Source: Nemertoderma westbladi
Lineage: Eukaryota > Xenacoelomorpha > Nemertodermatida > Nemertodermatidae
Assembly: GCA_032718475.1 (NCBI GenBank)
Contig: JAUCBJ010003260.1
Coordinates: forward strand, 1 to 24,964
Direction of reading: 5' to 3'
DNA: 24,964 bases
Below, piece by piece: positions 1-10,793 of the stretch (position 1 is the first letter of the stretch; the number at the start of each line of letters is the position of its first letter). The position numbers and the translations under genes were made by a program. Under the pieces are notes generated by a model. The model worked only from the letters and a program-made list of their open reading frames with translations, ran no database searches and was not told the DNA's origin.

Positions 1-812
1 ATGGCGCAGTGCTTCCGAACACGCCGATAAACTGGACCTACGAACTCCTACTATTCCCCATTAACAACATGGCGACAGATCCACGAAACCCCCACACCTT
101 CATCCTGCGAAGCTCCCCGCCCGCCTTCGACATTGAGTCGGAGAAGGCAACGTGGGACCTCTGGAAGGATGAATGGGACGCCTTCCTCGCCACATCGGGA
201 CTCCTCAACCTGTTCATCTCCGACCCGGCGAATCCCCCGGATGCTGCCGTCACCAACGACCTACGTCGATCCACCCTTTGCCTACGTCGCGCCGCGCTCA
301 CTACGGCGTTCTCTCGCGCCACTAACGCGGTAGTAAAGGGGCTCGCCCTTACTACCGAACAAAACGCGAACTCGGAGGACGTCATCGATCAGTTGGGGCG
401 GCACATCGACGGCGGGACCAACCGACGGGTTTACCGGCAGCAGTTGGCCCGACGTCACCGCCTCCCCGAGGAGAGTCCGGAGTCCTTCCTCGTCGCCCTC
501 CGGGACCTGGCCGCCAAGTGCGACTTCGCCGCGCTCGCCACTAAGGAGGCCCACCAAGAGGACCGCCTCCTGGACCAGTTCACTGCGGGATTCGGTGACA
601 AAGAAGTTACAGAGCAACTCCTCCGTCTCCCCAACGACTGTTCCCTCGGCGACGCACTGCGGCTCGCCCAAGCCGTCTGGGCAGCGCGCAAGGACGCCGC
701 ATCGCTCGCCCTGCCCTCGAACCCCGCCGCCGCCGTCACCCGCGTTACAGCTGCACCCCGGCGCTACCAACAGGGCCCGGTCCACGAGGAGCGACAACCG
801 AAGTCAGAGAAT
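1..812 (+). mobile_element. Ty3/gypsy-type LTR retrotransposon, 5' internal part (leader and gag)
   Basis: The window opens inside an LTR retrotransposon. The first bases, TGGCGCAGTGCTTCCGAA from position 2, start with TGG, as a tRNA primer-binding site would (pairing with a 3' CCA tail), and lie 67 bases before the likely gag start. The 5' LTR would be to the left of the window. The part up to about 805 is GC-rich; after it the base composition turns abruptly AT-rich. No protease, reverse transcriptase, RNase H or integrase follows, so the internal region is deleted or the ends have been rearranged. The primer-site reading is an inference, since the LTR boundary itself is not in view. Confidence 0.6.
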
Positions 813-935
813 TGTTTATCCTATCCTTATAGCAAGTATGGAGTACGAATAAGTCTACTGTGTTCGTTGGATCCAACAAACAGTTATCTTCCATCCAGTA
901 AAACAACTCGTAGTACAAACTTAGGACAGACCTAA
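69..935 (+). pseudogene. Truncated Gag-like protein of a gypsy-type retrotransposon
   Basis: Gag forms the particle that packages retrotransposon RNA. The reading frame opens at 9, but the ATG at 69 (MATDPRN) is the more likely start. The translation has the layout of the Ty3/gypsy Gag core: a W-x2-W-x3-W-x2-F segment near residues 29-39 (TWDLWKDEWDAFLATSGL), a middle section with ESFLVALRDLAAKCDF, then EDRLLDQFTAGF, and an LGDALRLAQAVWAARK helix. This order is typical of the retrotransposon gag domain. The retroelement-like, GC-rich part ends near 805, before any CCHC zinc knuckle. The last 40 or so residues to 935 look like read-through of unrelated AT-rich sequence. It is therefore called broken. 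The family assignment rests on motif layout only. Confidence 0.6.
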
Positions 936-1051
936 AGACATCTCGCCATAATCTCTCAATTCTCTGATTGTGGGTACTTTTACCCGCTATAAAGCTACCC
1001 CTGTTATATCCTCTATTAGCTATCGCGCTTCAGCATCAGTGGTTTCACACA
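813..1051 (+). repeat. Possible 3' LTR of the truncated gypsy-type element
   Basis: A segment that starts TGTTTATCC and ends TTTCACACA directly follows the GC-rich gag remnant. It has TG...CA ends and a TATA-like TATAAAG at 988-994, as an LTR promoter would. The base before the leader at position 2 is an A, which fits an LTR ending in ACA. A clear polypurine tract is not seen and the partner LTR lies outside the window, so this is tentative. It could equally be unrelated flanking DNA. Confidence 0.3.
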
Positions 1052-1058
1052 TACATAG

Positions 1059-1077
1059 TATATATATATATATATAT
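1059..1077. repeat. (TA)n microsatellite
   Basis: A short uninterrupted TA dinucleotide run immediately after the putative LTR end. From 1078 to 1291 the sequence is AT-rich with a C-rich patch (1106-1140), and I see no gene in it. Confidence 0.85.
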
Positions 1078-1291
1078 CGGTACAATGAACCATGCTGTTA
1101 ACACCCCCCCACCCCCCATTATTTTTAACCCCCACCGCACCCCGTCGCTATTCCTGTTAGACCCCCATACACATCCAATATATTGTAGTATTACTATTCT
1201 CTTTATTGATCTGTAGACTTTATTAAAACCGTCTCTTTTATTAAAACAAAATTATCTTTATTAACAAACAATAATTTATTTATTTATTAAT

Positions 1292-2236
1292 TTAAAAAAC
1301 ACTGATGATGAAACCCGATACTCTCCTGTACTGCTTCTGAAACAACTTCAATACAGTTTCAGCACAATTATTCGTTGATAGCCAAAGATATGTTATTAAC
1401 CGTGAATAACCGTCAATGGCACCATGTACAACAAAACACCACCTCACTAGGCTGTGGTGGCCGTCTATATGCCACAGCGAATTTGCACCCCTAACATTAT
1501 ACTTACGGCGACTAACAAGGGCCCCCCAGCGGTAGGATGAAGATACGGGATCGATTTCTCGTAGAATTGAGGAAACACGATTTAACCCTACTTATATATT
1601 CTTCACCCGTAGTAAAGAATTCACCATCCGGCAACCAGCATGTGGAAATTCCCGGTGTATTTCTCTAATAGCGGCAAACAGTGTTCCATTTGTAACCACT
1701 CGTCTAACTCGTTGCAAACCGTATTGTCTTACACGTGTCATTATTGCGGACCTACTAACACCGAATATCTTCGAAATTTGCTTCCAAGTAAATCCGGTTT
1801 CTTTAAGGAAACTCAGGGTTTCCGATGGAATGTCAAATGACGGACGACCGCGCTGGTTATCGACTCCGATTCTAGACCTGCTAGTAAAACCTCTATATGG
1901 CAGTCTAATTAAGTCTGTGCAACGAGACGAGGACCTAGACCTATTCTCAGGTGTTACAGCTGTCAGTAAGTTTTTACGCAGTTGAATAAGATAGCCATGA
2001 TAAGCCACACCAGTATGATTATTAGGATAATTAATACTGTTTACTAAGTCCAAGTTTGTTGCTGCGTGACTAATTCGCTGATACAAGTCGTTCAAAACAT
2101 CAACATCACAGATGAGACTTGGTGAACTCTGGATATCATCATGAAGATGTAATTGTTCGCACTTACTAATTACAGACAATATCTCCTGGTGCATTATTTC
2201 AACTTGATATGCCATATTTAAACTAGCCTCTGGCAA
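1292..2236 (-). pseudogene. Broken integrase-core (rve-like DDE) domain protein
   Basis: Read on the minus strand, 1592-2236 encodes 214 residues and then a TAA at 1592-1594. The same frame runs on for another 99 codons to a TAA at 1292-1294, and the family resemblance continues across the stop. Upstream of it lie a helical N-terminus, the motif GRPSFDIPSETLSFLKETGF and an HTH-like segment (QISKIFGVSRSAIMTRVR). Downstream lie VSRRKYNVRGANSLWHIDGH, then FVVHGAIDGYSRLITYL and CAETVLKLF. LWHIDG carries the probable first catalytic Asp (codon 1463-1465), and IDGYSR is also conserved. This is the order seen in a family of integrase-core proteins found in fish and invertebrate genomes. The later catalytic Asp and Glu are absent because homology ends near 1300. 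The element is thus inactivated by one nonsense codon plus 3' truncation. Confidence 0.7.
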
Positions 2237-2410
2237 ACTAATATAAAATTACGAAACGAAACGAAGGTAATAAAACGGCAGGGCAGTACAGTAATTAATT
2301 ACCTACTGCAGCACCGCACCGGTGTGGTACAGTACAGCAGTACCCAAATCTAGGCCTATTGCAGGACATAATTCAAATATCCCGCCTATTCATGGTATCA
2401 TAGCAACAAC

Positions 2411-2826
2411 AACAGCTATTAATTACGACGGTCGATCTGGTTCCAGTATTTAATTACGACGGTCGATAATGTCAACATTAATAACGACGGTCGATCTGGT
2501 TCCAGTATTTAATTACGACGGTCGATAGTGTCAACATTAATAACGACGGTCGATCTGGTTCCAGTATTTAATTACGACGGTCGATAATGTCAACATTAAT
2601 AACGACGGTCGATCTGGTTCCAGTATTTAATTACGACGGTCGATAAAGTCAACATTAATAACGACGGTCGATCTGGTTCCAGTATTTAATTACGACGGTC
2701 GATAATGTCAACATTAATAACGACGGTCGATCTGATGGTTCCAGTATTTAATTACGACGCACGATAATTATCAGCATTTAATTACGACGGTCGATAATTT
2801 ACAGTATTTAATTAGTGACGGTCGAT
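2411..2826. repeat. 59-bp tandem repeat (two ~30-bp half-units)
   Basis: The word CTGGTTCCAG recurs at 2437, 2496, 2555, 2614 and 2673, giving a 59-bp period. A sixth unit at 2732 carries a 3-base insertion, and degenerate copies continue to 2826. Each unit holds two half-units sharing TAATTACGACGGTCGAT or its variant TAATAACGACGGTCGAT. CGACGGTCG is an odd palindrome (CGAC-G-GTCG), so each half-unit can form a tiny hairpin. The array lies about 175 bp upstream of the integrase-like pseudogene. Confidence 0.9.
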
Positions 2827-3360
2827 GTTGGTAGCTTTATCGGCCGTCATAAAATTATATCGAATTAAAATACCAAAAGTATGCCATACACTAAGTCCAC
2901 CAAACCCCCTTATTCATATACGTCAACGGACAATGAGAGAGATTGATTGGACAGGCAGACGGTTTGTGAGAGAGAATAGGAGGCAGTGGTCATCGCGAAT
3001 GACTTGTGAAAGAGCTGGTAAGTCGAGAAGGACATGTTTCTATCTCATAATGTGAAACGACATGTTTCTCATGTCGTCTTGCATAATTTGTAACTAAACC
3101 AGAACTCTATAGAAGGGGGTTTTGGTTTTCTGTTTCGGCTTAACAACGATATCTAACAACTATTTAAGTTGTGGTAAAAAAGTAATTAAGACAAAACAAG
3201 AAGAAACCAAAACCAAAAAAGCTACTTTTTGCCACCACATATGTAGTTTTATTTGTTCAGTTATATATATATAGTATATACAGTTATATATATTTTCTCT
3301 CGAAGATTTTTCCATTGTGAAATAACTAAAGTGAAAGCGAAATTGTAAAATAGGAATAGG
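2827..3360. other. Intergenic AT-rich DNA, no gene recognised
   Basis: The short open frames here show no recognisable motif. There is a (TA)-rich patch at about 3260-3295 just before the 62-bp satellite. I see no RNA gene or transposon ends. Confidence 0.6.
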
Positions 3361-4848
3361 CAATGTAGCCCATTATGATATAATATTCTAGAATATTAAA
3401 CAACCTGTGGATACCATCAGAGTAATGTAGCCCATAATGATATAATATTCTAGAATATTAAATAACCTGTGGATACCATCAGAGCAATGTAGCCCATAAT
3501 GATATAATATTCTAGAATATTAAATAACCTGTGGATACCATCAGAGCAATGTAGCCCATAATGATATAATATTCTAGAATATTAAATATCCTGTGGATAC
3601 CATCAGAGCAATGTAGCCCATAATGATATAATATTCTAGAATATTAAATAACCGGTGAATACCATCAGAGCAATGTAGCCCATAATGATATAATATTCTA
3701 GAATATTAAATAACCTGTGGATACCATCAGAGCAATGTAGCCTATAATGATATAATATTCTAGAATATTAAATAACCTGTGGATACCATCAGAGCAATGT
3801 AGCCCATAAGGATATAATATTCTAGAATATTAAACAACCGGTGGATACCATCAGAGCAATGTAGCCCATAATGATATAATATTCTAGAATATTAAATATC
3901 CTGTGGATACCATCAGAGCAATGTAGCCCATAATGATATAATATTCTAGAATATTAAATAACCTGTGGATACCATCAGAGCAATGTAGCCCATAATGATA
4001 TAATATTCTAGAATATTAAATAACCGGTGAATACCATCAGAGCAATGTAGCCTATAATGATATAATATTCTAGAATATTAAATAACCTGTGGATACCATC
4101 AGAGCAATGTAGCCCATAATGATATAATATTCTAGAATATTAAATAACCTGTGGATACCATCAGAGCAATGTAGCCCATAATGATATAATATTCTAGAAT
4201 ATTAAATATCCTGTGGATACCATCAGAGCAATGTAGCCCATAATGATATAATATTCTAGAATATTAAATACCCTGTGGATACCATCAGAGCAATGTAGCC
4301 CATAATGATATAATATTATAGAATATTAAATAACCAGTGGATACCATCAGAGCAATGTGGCCCATAATGATATAATATTCTAGAATATTAAATAACCGGT
4401 GGATACCATCAGAGCAATGTAGCCCATAATGATATAATATTCTAGAATATTAAATAACCGGTGAATACCATCAGAGCAATGTAGCCTATAATGATATAAT
4501 ATTCTAGAATATTAAATAACCTGTGGATACCATCAGAGCAATGTAGCCCATAATGATATAATATTCTAGAATATTAAATAACCTGTGGATACCATCAGAG
4601 CAATGTAGCCCATAATGATATAATATTCTAGAATATTAAATAACCGGTGAATACCATCAGAGCAATGTAGCCCATAATGATATAATATTCTAGAATATTA
4701 AATAACCGGTGGATACCATCAGAGCAATGTAGCCCATAATGATATAATATTCTAGAATATTAAATAACCTGTGGATACCATCAGAGCAATGTAGCCCATA
4801 ATGATATAATATTCTAGAATATTAAATAACCGGTGGATACCATCAGAG
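3361..4848. repeat. 62-bp satellite array, 24 copies
   Basis: GTAGCC recurs at 3365, 3427, 3489 and onwards at an exact 62-bp spacing. The block from 3361 to 4848 is 24 x 62 bp with no net insertion or deletion. Each unit contains TAATATTCTAGAATATTA, a perfect 18-bp palindrome; only the unit starting at 4291 has it mutated (TTCTAG to TTATAG). Its centre TTCTAGAA matches the inverted nTTCnnGAAn pair of a heat-shock element, although only two of the usual three or more pentamers are present. Units differ at a few positions (CTGTGGAT / CGGTGAAT / CGGTGGAT / CAGTGGAT, CCCATA / CCTATA, AAATAAC / AAATATC / AAATACC / AAACAAC). Combinations of variants recur along the array, which suggests amplification of multi-unit blocks. 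Confidence 0.97.
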
Positions 4849-6257
4849 CAATATATTTTAATGCAATATTATTATTTTTGTCGTGGAAATTACTTTGAAA
4901 TGTAATTCGAACTTTAACTATTTTTGTTGACAAAAAAAGTGACTTTCAACAAATAAATATTATTATTAATATACTGTATTATTGTAACCCGCACCACAAA
5001 CAACTTTTTAGATTTAATTACTAATTTTTATTGTGGTATAGTGATGGTGTGATATATTTTTTGAACCTTTTTGGTGCTTAATATTTCTCTTAATTATTTC
5101 AATAATTGAAATGCAGCAGCTCTTGTCTTGTCTGCAGCAGCTCGTCAGCCCGCATCCTTGATACCGGTAGTGACCAAACAGCCACAGGCAGCCCGCCCAC
5201 ATGCAGACTGCTACCCCAACCAATAACCTGCAGACCTCCTGATTTACTACTGTGGTACATAATAACTACATATAATTATAATAACTTAATCTTTCTTTAA
5301 TCTGTTTCTCCAGTTATGCTGCACCACCATTTCACGTGTACATGTTCTTAGGTTATGTCGGTAGTCCTACCATTTTATTTAAATTGATCTATTTTTAATG
5401 TTTATATTATAACAATGAACCGCTGAGGACGCCCGCAACGGGTGAAATGCGCATACGGTAACATTTAAATATTTTTACACCTCGTGGCAAGACCCTCTAC
5501 ACCCCCAACAGATTCTCCACCCCCGGAGTATACCTGAAATTAATTTAATTATGCTTACGCCACGCTCGACGTCAACCAGAAACATTAAATATTTGGATCG
5601 TTTGCGTGGTATCATATACCACGTATAAAAGTAATGTAATATGAAACATGAAACAGGAAACACTGGAGGTAACGGTAACCAAACTACATTTTCTATCTCA
5701 ACCTGCGTATCAGTAGATCTGTAGATCACAAAATTTAAAGGTTTAATAACTCCGCCAAAACTCAATATAACAGGTTACAGTTTTATTTTTGTAAGTAATT
5801 GCAGTAGCTGTTAATTGGTCGATATTCCCCTGGAGAGGGATGTATATTGATTATGTTAATTCTCAATTAAATCGGCTTTTCTGCAATATTCCTAAGTGTC
5901 GTTTATTGTTTTGGTTCGTTTTAACCTGCATCTGTAACCTGCTTCTTTACTAACCTGCCTACGAGTATCTGTAGCCTGTAGGTGTGTAGGCGTAGTGTTT
6001 ACTCCCGATATTGACTGCTGCTACCCATTAAACACGTTTCTTAATAAATAAGATATCTATTTCAACTCACTGCCCAATAATCATTTACTGACTTTATTTG
6101 ATTGATTGCCGGTTTTGTTATACAGATTTGGTGATATAATTGCTTAATTTTATTTTGTGTCTCATGACAAAGCCTCGTGCTGCGATTACAACCAAATATA
6201 TCGACCAGCTCAGATGAAACTGGCTAATCGGTATAATGCCAAGCATAGTGTGTAAGT
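4849..6257. other. Intergenic DNA, no gene recognised
   Basis: This is AT-rich DNA with a slightly GC-richer patch at 5110-5240. None of the short frames shows a protein family signature. A 27-bp motif at 5819-5845 recurs in inverted orientation at 19884-19910 (25 of 27 bases). I see no transposon ends or RNA genes. Confidence 0.5.
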
Positions 6258-6588
6258 ATACTACTACTATCGGCATGGTGCATTACAGATGCATTATATA
6301 TATTACATATTAGGAATTCTGTACGGCTTGTCACAACTGCCTTTCACCCATGACATTTGCTAGATCATCCGCATCTTCAAGGCCAGGGTCTTTTAAGAGC
6401 AGTACGAAAGTCATGGGCTGTCCACCATGCTTATTCACTTCATGAGGCTGCCAAAGCACAAGATTACGCACTGGCTGGTCCTCACGGCGAAAGCAATGTC
6501 CTGCAAAGTGGAGGCGGCTCCGTTCAAGTGTCAAGCTAGGGGCAGATAGGGGAGCTTAATGGTACACCAATACTCCAATGTTGTATAG
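6258..6588 (-). mobile_element. 3' fragment of the same LINE family (copy D)
   Basis: The minus strand encodes the C-terminal end of the reverse transcriptase ORF found at 10835-13036. Shared stretches include FAGHCFRREDQPV, NLVLWQPH, VNKHGGQPMTF and DADDLANVMG. Nucleotide similarity extends upstream to about 6588 and downstream through the 3' UTR to a GCCGATAGTAGTAGT tail. The frame in 6331-6534 is open but short, with a small indel near the former LRRIL segment and a premature TGA after RQL. The fragment is a typical heavily 5'-truncated insertion with no function of its own. Confidence 0.88.
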
Positions 6589-7979
6589 AGTCCGAGTCTG
6601 ATTGGGAGTATAGGAATATTAGGAGTGAGTTCCTGAATGAATATTGGTCTCCTAGTCTATCCTTACTATATCTCAATATGGTCTATACTTAGTAATTATT
6701 AATAAAGTGATCTTCTAAAAATGAAAATAGTTACAATGTAGAATTACATAGTCTTACTGCTGAAACTTTCTTACACCATCTGTCTACCTTAACATGGTAT
6801 TTTGATCTTCAATAAATCTTAATATTTAACTTTGCTTATCCAGTAAGCAACCGAGGGTGGACTCTCTATAGCCGAGGGGCACTTGTATAATAACTAATAA
6901 TCACGAACCCCCTCCTCTTATAATATATAACTCTGTAGTAGTCAGTAGTAGTAGTAGTAATAGTAGTAGTAGTAGTAGTATAAGTAGTAAGTAATAGTAA
7001 AGGAGATCGGTTTAAACCAAAGTGATAAAGTAACATTATTATATAACATAATCATATAGACAAAGTAGAATAAGATACAGATTCATAATTATTTTATCAA
7101 ACTCATGTACTACTTACTTCAATGTGCCAATTGTAATAATAATTAAACATATTATTCCGATTAATCTGCGTTTGGCCCTATAAGATATTATACTGAAGTG
7201 TTTTATATCAATATATCCATGCGAGTAAACAAGAAGTGAAGTAAATGTTTATTATTATAGTTTTAGAAATTGAATGATATACCCAAGATAGTGAAATAGA
7301 TAATATACAAGAAATTGCCATTTGATCAGATATATCAAAGCGGCGTCTTTAGTATAATACCGTAATAGTATCAATTAACTCTGTTATACAATGTAAATAT
7401 ACTAAATCTATTTATAAATATATTATGAGCCCTACATTGTATATTTCTCCTACAGGTAGACAATGTAGATGTTAAAACTTGATATAATTTGGTATAATGT
7501 ATAACATATTACAAATAAGACTGAGGCAGCTAAACTATATTGCAAAGAAATCAAATATCCTAAAGTAATATACTAGACCCTCCCTCCACCCTATAAATAG
7601 TGTTCACCACCTACCCCACCCACCGCCCTTATTACTTCATAACAATGAAAGATAGTACTGGCGCTCCGGTCACTCCGTTCCCTCCGCTGGGGGGGTTAAG
7701 TTGTAGGTTTTGACACTTTGCAAAATCCGAGCACAGAGTTAGAAGCGCATTGGATAGGCGAACATTTCTTGCAGTGAAAGTATTTCCATACCTATTATAG
7801 TTTTCGAGATAGTCAGACATGAGTAGCTAAAATTTGAATTTTTTTCGGTAAAGTCTGATTTCACCGGTACCTGTCATCCGAAATATGGATTGTGATATAT
7901 CGTTAAATGCGGGTCCACTAACTGTACATTCACATATTTTCGAAATATTTTCGAATTACCGGAAGCAGACTTTTTGCGA
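6589..7979. other. Intergenic AT-rich DNA, no gene recognised
   Basis: This is mostly AT-rich sequence with no protein motif on either strand. It includes the TAG/AGT microsatellite at 6936-6999. The minus-strand frame at 7632-7820 has no recognisable features and runs into the start of the degenerate tandem repeat. Confidence 0.5.
6936..6999. repeat. (TAG)n microsatellite, interrupted
   Basis: An imperfect run of TAG/AGT triplets. The LINE copies in this window end in the same triplet, so this could be a LINE tail that has expanded. No LINE sequence is recognisable next to it, so that link is speculative. Confidence 0.8.
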
Positions 7980-9245
7980 CCATATCTCCGGTACCGGTAG
8001 GCCTATTGAGTCGAAATTATTTTTAATCTACTTAGAACACTCCAGTGAATGTTTTTTAGTTTGAAAGTTTTGCCCCAAAATGCTCAGAAGAAATTTTGAA
8101 AAAAATGATTATTTCGCGATCATGATCTTTTGACCCCCTAGAATTGAACTTTTTTATGGTCAAATTTTGGCTACCCCCCCTAATTCGAGGGTGAGGAATC
8201 TTTTTGTAATGTTAAGTTTTTTCATACGGTGAACTCACAGGACTTGGTCTTCGAAATAAAACCGAAAACATGATCTTTCCTGATCATGGCCTGATCAAAT
8301 CGCTTTTTGAAAATTTCGAAATGCTCAAAAGTTGCCCCTTCTTAATAGAAGTCGATTAGTAAAAAAAAAATCGGGGGTCTCAAACAAAGTTTTCGAGAAA
8401 ATTGGAAAAAACCGAAAAACGCGATCTTTTATGATCAGGAAGCTGATCTCGAGAACCGGTTGACCGATCGAGCCAAATTTTTTTTTAATCAACTCAGAAT
8501 AGACCATTGAACATTTCTTACAATGAATGTTTATTAGAAAAATGCTTAGATTCGATTTTAAATATACTGATCTTTTCGCGATCATGATCTTGAGTTTTGA
8601 CCCTCTAGACTTGAACTTTTTTATGCCCAAATTTTGGCTACCCCCCATAATTCGACGGTGAGGAATCTTTTTGTGATGTTAAGTTTTTCCATACGGTGAA
8701 CTCCCAGGACTTGGTCTTCGAAATAAAACCGAAAACACGATCTTTCCTGATCATGGCCTGATCAAATCGCTTTTTGAAAATTTCGAAATGCTCAAAAGAT
8801 GCCACTTCATCATAGAAGTCGATTCGTAAAAAAAAATCGGGGGTCTCAAACAAAGTTTTCGAGAAAATTGGAAAAAACCGAAAAACACGATCTTTAATGA
8901 TCAGGTATCAGATCTCGAGAACCGGTTGTCCGATCGAGCCAATTTTTTTTTAATCGACTCAGGGCGTTGTTCTGAACGATTCCTACAGTAATTGTTTATA
9001 TCCAAAATGCTTAGTTACGATTTTACGAAGTCCGATCTTTGCGAGATCATGATCTTGCGTTTTGATCAGGAAGAATTCACTTTTTTGAAAATCTTTTAAC
9101 GGGAATCATGACTAATGTGGGGTCGCTGAATCTTTTTGTAATGTTAAGTTTTTCGATTGGAGCAAGCCTTGAGTGTCCGATCCCTGATCAAAACTGATCT
9201 TTGCTGATCACGGTCAAGATCATGATTGGGCGCTTTTAAAAATAA
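7980..9245. repeat. Degenerate ~463-bp tandem repeat, about 2.7 copies
   Basis: Landmarks recur in the same order. GCGATCATGATCTT lies at 8116 and 8578, with a diverged version at 9041. GAATCTTTTTGT lies at 8196, 8663 and 9128. The ACCGGTTGxCCGATCGAGCC block lies near 8455 and 8919, with a diverged version near 7990. The unit is therefore 462-467 bp. The units are unusually rich in palindromic GATC words (GATCATGATC, TGATCA). Short minus-strand frames here repeat the same peptide (for example FETPDFF) only because the DNA repeats. I recognise no coding content and no transposon ends. Confidence 0.85.
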
Positions 9246-10420
9246 CACTTTTCAATGTAAACCCATATGCTGCCTATCGATTGGCGCCGGTCCCAACTCC
9301 GTAGCATTAGCCGTTTTGGCTGTAGCTCCATAGCAACGTGGTTGCTAGGGAAGCGGACTTTTTGACTCAAATTGGCCCTAGCCGGAGAACCGTAGACTTT
9401 TTTAACACATTATGTATGGCGAAGAGTCTTCTAGATAGATTTTGGGGGGGGGGGTCTAGGAACATCCTATTGTTCGTTTTCGCTTAGTTGCTGAGATCCT
9501 CTCGTCCCACAAATTCCAGGATTCTATAAAGGCATTCTGCTGGACTAGTTCCGTGGCCGGAATAGTGTTCGGTGTTCTGCGAACAGAGAACCTAATCGGT
9601 TTAGGGCCGTGACCGTCCAGACTTGTAATTCCAATCCCGGTGACTATTCTGTGTCACGATGCAGCATTCCCTTGAGCTGGGCATTATTATAAGGATTACA
9701 GGCATTATAGGGATTACAAATGACAGGAGCTAAATGGGAGCTGAAAGTACCATTACTTCAACTTATCATTGCAAGTTTCATCCAAGGCTTCTTAATTAGT
9801 TTACCACAGATTATTAGCATTGTTATTGTTTAGAAAACTATTGATATTATGATAATATTTAACTTTTTCAACGTTGCTTATTGGTTCAATTTACGAATAA
9901 TTAAACTACAACAAACGGTGGAATTGGAATTGGAAAGTGGAAACGTCGTAAATCTTATCTTGTGGGGTAGGCCCTGTTCATCGCATATTTTAGTGGATGT
10001 GTGATTGACAATCCCTATCATAACCCCATCCTAATTCCTCCCATATCTAAATCACACACTGTGCTCGATTTTATAGGCACATAAAGGCAGCCGGAGAACC
10101 CCTGTGAATATAATAAAAATAAAATGCCACGGTCCCGTCATGGATGGGAGGCAAGGGGGTGAGCTGGAGATCTAACACAACGAAAATGGAAGCATGATTG
10201 AAAATAATTGGTTAGGGTTAGCGTTAGGTCAATTTAAACCAATTTATTTCGCAAGTATCACAATTATCTTTTGTCAGTCGATTTCCCGTTTAAGTAGAAA
10301 CCAGCGATTGTAATAAAAACCATTGCCTTTGATATAATTATGGTGGCCTTGGAATCTCTCATTGGGAAAACCAGATCTACCTAAAAACCCGCTTCGAAAA
10401 AACTAGCCCAGTCACTGCTA
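9246..10420. other. Intergenic DNA, no gene recognised
   Basis: This contains an 11-G run at 9444-9454 and a patch near 9353 that weakly echoes the start of the upstream 463-bp repeat (AAGCGGACTTTTTG, compare 7966). No protein motif is visible on either strand. The last bases (10405-10420) form a possible target-site duplication of the older LINE copy. Confidence 0.5.
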
Positions 10421-10781
10421 GCTTAGTTGCTACTTGCCCAGTTTAAGTTAGCAGCTACAGAATCAGTTCCTGTACACCCTCGAAACAGAGAAAAGGCCCC
10501 CTGGACTACCACAGAAGTGTTGAAATGACCTCTCTAAGACGCAGAATAAGTGCCATTGGCTGGAACACTAGGACAGCCAAGGAAAAAGTTGAGACTGCAT
10601 CTATAGATCCCGTAACAGGCAGTAGGCCTACTCTGATAATCAGAAGGAGCTTATCAATACCCAGGTTGAGGGCATAGCAACAATGCCGATGACAGCGAGG
10701 CAATCATCCCAGGCATGCCAAACGGTAATCCTGCTGACTGGGAGGAAAAGCAAACCAACCACCAAGGTTAATGCTGAATCT

Positions 10782-10793
10782 CCAGCTAAAATC
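10782..10793 (+). repeat. Target-site duplication, left copy (CCAGCTAAAATC)
   Basis: This 12-mer recurs at 13080-13091 directly after the LINE tail. Both copies match the same position of the older LINE, so the duplication marks insertion of the younger LINE. Confidence 0.85.

Noticed and set aside
3361-4848. CRISPR-like array
   Set aside because: Units are contiguous 62-bp repeats without unique spacers, in a eukaryotic context.
9325-9352. RFX X-box suggested by TAGCAACGTGGTTGCTA
   Set aside because: The half-sites are in the reverse arrangement to the X-box consensus, so it is just a small inverted repeat.
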